DNA from: Desulfoferrobacter suflitae | GTDB taxonomy: Bacteria; Desulfobacterota; Syntrophobacteria; Syntrophobacterales; Syntrophobacteraceae | Assembly: GCF_022603395.1 (NCBI RefSeq) | Contig: NZ_JAIBKA010000016.1 | Location: forward strand, 1 to 54,149 | Reading direction: 5' to 3' | DNA: 54,149 bases | Part shown: positions 52,471 to 54,149 of the stretch, one piece after another | Numbering within the stretch: the first letter of the stretch is position 1 | How the letters are laid out: each line of letters begins with the position of its first letter | Program-made: the position numbers and the translations under genes | The notes under the pieces: generated by a model | Seen by the model: only the letters and a program-made list of their open reading frames with translations | Told to the model about the DNA's origin: nothing | The model's database searches: none

Positions 52471-52553
52471 GCGATAACCAGCGCGCGCCGTAGTACCTGT
52501 AATCTTGCTAAAACCGATGCGTGGCGCGCGTCTGGTTCATTGCCTGGTTAGCA
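52471..52553 (-). other. attC-like site interrupted at its end by the intron
   Basis: Outer TAAC/GTTA-type ends (ATAAC near 52474 and GTTAGCA at 52547-52553) enclose long inverted arms, CCAGCGCGCGCC (52478-52489) and GGCGCGCGTCTGG (52523-52535, one bulged base). This is the organisation of an integron recombination site. Read on the minus strand it follows the DUF2442 gene, as attC follows cassette genes. The intron begins just after it. Confidence 0.55.
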
Positions 52554-52572
52554 AGGGAAAGCTCCAAAAGGC

Positions 52573-52842
52573 TCACGATGCCTTCCTGGCAGGTTTGGTC
52601 CTGTCACCAATGCCGAGCAAAAGGGCCTTGACAGATATGTCCTCATCGAGTTCGTCCCAGTGGAGGCCAGTACCTCCGCCACTGATGATGCAGTCATCCC
52701 TCTGAGCTTGGGCTGCATTGAGCAGTCTGGGAAAGTAAGCCAGTGGAACACCAAGCTGACGTCCGTCAGTGAGCTCCACCCACATGTTGTCCGTATCAAA
52801 TGTTACTTTCTTGGCACGAGGCTCAAACGCTAAGGTGTTCAT
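52573..52842 (-). CDS. DUF2442 family protein
   Basis: 89 residues: KKVTFDTDNMWVELTDGRQLGVPLAYFPRLLNAAQAQRDDCIISGGGTGLHWDELDEDISVKALLLG is the DUF2442 pattern. The gene overlaps the end of a DUF4160 gene by 20 bases. DUF4160-DUF2442 pairs are widespread toxin-antitoxin-like modules, with function not settled. It is followed by an attC-like site, so the pair looks like an integron cassette. Confidence 0.85.
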   Translation of the reverse strand: MNTLAFEPRAKKVTFDTDNMWVELTDGRQLGVPLAYFPRLLNAAQAQRDDCIISGGGTGLHWDELDEDISVKALLLGIGDRTKPARKAS

Positions 52843-53067
52843 TCCAATACCTTTCTATGAGTTCCCTGTTCTTCTCAGCCACTCGCATGAGCTCGCGGAG
52901 TTCAGCAGAGTTCATCCCGTATGATTCCGCAAGGCTGATCTGCGGTGACATCCAGAACTTCGCCGTAGCCTCACCACGCCGCACATGGACGTGCATCGGT
53001 TCAAGCGGAACCCTTCATTTGAGAAGAAGAAAAAGCGATATCCTTTGTACCTGAAGACTACCGGCAT
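52823..53067 (-). pseudogene. DUF4160 family protein, frameshifted
   Basis: Starts MPVVFRYKGYRFFFFSNEG from the ATG at 53067 (AAAGGAG upstream). Near 53010 the frame changes by one base, and the rest (PLEPMHVHVRRGEATAKFWMSPQISLAESYGMNSAELRELMRVAEKNRELIERYWNEHLSV) is read in another frame down to 52823. MHVHVRRGEA is the core DUF4160 motif. The lesion may inactivate it while its DUF2442 partner stays intact. Confidence 0.75.
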
Positions 53068-53115
53068 ATGAAGATATCTCCTTTGTCGGCCGGCCAGCAA
53101 GCACGCTCGACGGCG

Positions 53116-53436
53116 TCAGGCATTAACCCGCAAAGCTTCTCTGACCACTTGCGCAACCGTGTCCTTGCTGATGCCGCGCTTATTACAGTAACTTGACCGG
53201 AGCCAATCTGCGAGTGTCTTTGTGCCTTTGCTGGAGTTGCACGCTGCGCAACATCGGGTGATATTCTCACGAGTGACGATGCTTGCGTCGTTGATAATGT
53301 GTTCCCACGTTGCCACAGCCTTTCGGGGGCCACGCCGAGGCATCTGCTCGGTCATTGGGATGCCACAGTAGACGCAAGTCTTATCTCGCTCCTTAACTTC
53401 CTTTTCGAGCCAGTCAGGGATACCCCAACGGTTCAT
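53116..53436 (-). CDS. HNH endonuclease-like protein
   Basis: About 106 residues from the ATG at 53436 (MNRWGIPDWLEKEVKERDKTCVYCGIPM). It has a zinc-type CVYCGIP pair, the motif TWEHIIND (His of HNH), ENITRCCAACNSSKG (Asn and second Cys pair) and a C-terminal helix. This is a compact HNH nuclease with intact core residues. It lies between an attC-like site (53455-53564) and the DUF4160/DUF2442 pair, so it is probably part of an integron cassette. Confidence 0.85.
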   Translation of the reverse strand: MNRWGIPDWLEKEVKERDKTCVYCGIPMTEQMPRRGPRKAVATWEHIINDASIVTRENITRCCAACNSSKGTKTLADWLRSSYCNKRGISKDTVAQVVREALRVNA

Positions 53437-53454
53437 ATTCGGTCCTGATTGCAC

Positions 53455-53564
53455 GGCTAACACCGGCCATCACCGGCCCGAACCACGCTGCCAATGAGCT
53501 TGCAGACAACACCGGCCAAACTTGCCCGGCGTGGTTCGGGTCCGCGTGGATGGCCTCGTTAGCG
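53455..53564 (-). other. attC-like integron recombination site
   Basis: 110 bases with nested inverted arms: GGCTAAC/GTTAGCG outermost (53455-53461, 53558-53564), GGCCAT/ATGGCC (53465-53470, 53550-53555), and an 11-bp perfect pair CCGAACCACGC/GCGTGGTTCGG (53478-53488, 53529-53539). On the minus strand the segments CACGCGGACC and GCCGGTGA match features common in environmental attC sites. It lies directly after the DUF2442 gene at 53580. Confidence 0.7.
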
Positions 53565-53579
53565 CATAAGGAACTACTT

Positions 53580-53834
53580 CTAAGCGCTTCTTCTTATTTC
53601 CTGTCCTGTCTCGTAGAGGAACTCCGGAGCGAAATCGGCACCGTTGGGCCATTCGATCGTACCCGTGTCGGGATTCACATAGACTTTCTTGAATAGCTCG
53701 GTATCTATTAGTGGCTCGAAAACCTCACCGTAAAGTTCATCTTTCAAGTCCAGTTCTTTGATTTTCCCATCGTTGAATTCAAGCCGTAGCTTGTAATCTT
53801 TCAAGTAGAGTACACGCGTTACATGCAAAAACAT
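53580..53834 (-). CDS. DUF2442 family protein, second pair
   Basis: 84 residues: VTRVLYLKDYKLRLEFNDGKIKELDLKDELYGEVFEPLIDTELFKKVYVNPDTGTIEWPNGADFAPEFLYE is a textbook DUF2442 sequence, including GTIEWPNGADFAPE. It lies 9 bases after the DUF4160 gene and just before an attC-like site. Its sequence is only distantly related to the DUF2442 protein at 52573-52842. Confidence 0.9.
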   Translation of the reverse strand: MFLHVTRVLYLKDYKLRLEFNDGKIKELDLKDELYGEVFEPLIDTELFKKVYVNPDTGTIEWPNGADFAPEFLYETGQEIRRSA

Positions 53835-53843
53835 CTCGACCCC

Positions 53844-54101
53844 CTATGGCAGTGGTGGGACTTTTTGTAGCGGTTTGCGCTCTCTTGCACGCCCCCAGTT
53901 TTCCGTCAGTTCCTCCTGATGGATTTCAGACCATTCGAATAGCATGCGGAGTGCTCTCTTTGACATTTGGCCTTTGACGATCCCGCTCTTGATCTCGATT
54001 GAGACCTCCTGGTCTTCGTATCTTGCATGGAAGTGAGGAGGATCGTGATCATTGTAGTTTATGAATATGATAATGCCGTAAAAGCGGCAGATTTCTGGCA
54101 T
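53844..54101 (-). CDS. DUF4160 family protein
   Basis: 85 residues: MPEICRFYGIIIFINYNDHDPPHFHARYEDQEVSIEIKSGIVKGQMSKRALRMLFEWSEIHQEELTENWGRA. The core DDHDPPHFHARY-type motif (HDPPHFHARY) is that of DUF4160. First gene of a two-gene unit with DUF2442; together they probably form a toxin-antitoxin-like cassette. The frame is intact, unlike the neighbouring DUF4160. Confidence 0.9.
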   Translation of the reverse strand: MPEICRFYGIIIFINYNDHDPPHFHARYEDQEVSIEIKSGIVKGQMSKRALRMLFEWSEIHQEELTENWGRARERKPLQKVPPLP

Positions 54102-54149
54102 CTGCCTTTTCCTTCCCTGTTTTCACGTAAACAGCATACTTTGGCGCTC

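Overview
The window reads as a chromosomal stretch of a bacterium rich in insertion sequences. The protein flavour suggests Desulfobacterota (deltaproteobacteria, possibly Syntrophobacter-like): a V/A-type ATPase of the bacterial A-B-D-I-K type, a FadL-type outer-membrane porin and many decayed IS91, RAYT and IS66 elements. The taxonomic call is inference. I saw no rRNA or tRNA gene and no CRISPR array.

Layout. 1-5430: a V-type ATPase operon on the plus strand (subunits A, partial, then B, D, I, K), followed by a hairpin and an inverted pair of REP units. 5.9-6.2 kb: a small exported protein. 6.4-12.4 kb: a worn accessory island with a broken IS91 transposase, an ADP-ribosylglycohydrolase coupled to a Cys-rich protein of unknown function, and a chimeric DUF1156/DUF499 gene with a REP-flanked RAYT transposase inserted in frame. 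12.37-18.78 kb: a 6.4-kb serine-recombinase element (Y4b-like) that splits an AlbA_2/winged-helix ATP-binding gene and itself carries an IS66-family element flanked by 112-bp perfect direct repeats. 19-23 kb: relics, a DUF2283 gene pair, a RAYT element and a VapBC pair. 23.0-29.8 kb: an IS4-type element encoding a DUF4338-transposase fusion, interrupted by a 4,321-bp Mu/Tn7-like transposon. 29.8-33 kb: an IS91 relic and a frameshifted MacB/LolD-like ABC transporter. 33.4-35.1 kb: a PI-PLC-like enzyme whose front end is missing. 35.1-40.3 kb: a second, divergent transposon of the same architecture with a RepB/AEP-like primase gene, carrying an IS630. 40.3-43.4 kb: a second RAYT copy and several toxin-antitoxin-like pairs. 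43.4-47.7 kb: a second copy of the 4,321-bp transposon. 47.75-49.5 kb: the N-terminal half of an IS91 transposase and a FadL-family porin. 49.9-54.1 kb: small gene pairs and an HNH gene with two attC-like sites, one beside a group II intron, which looks like an integron cassette cluster without a visible integrase.

How it works together. Only the ATPase operon, the porin and perhaps the exported protein look like core functions. Nearly everything else is mobile DNA nested in mobile DNA. The strongest candidates for something new are: (1) a transposon architecture with conserved order zinc-ribbon protein - DDE transposase - AAA ATPase - primase-related protein, seen in two diverged forms; (2) 16-17-nt perfect palindromes that recur inside IS91 transposase genes and in the group II intron; (3) an IS66 element bordered by 112-bp repeats; (4) an in-frame RAYT/REP insertion into a methyltransferase-type gene.
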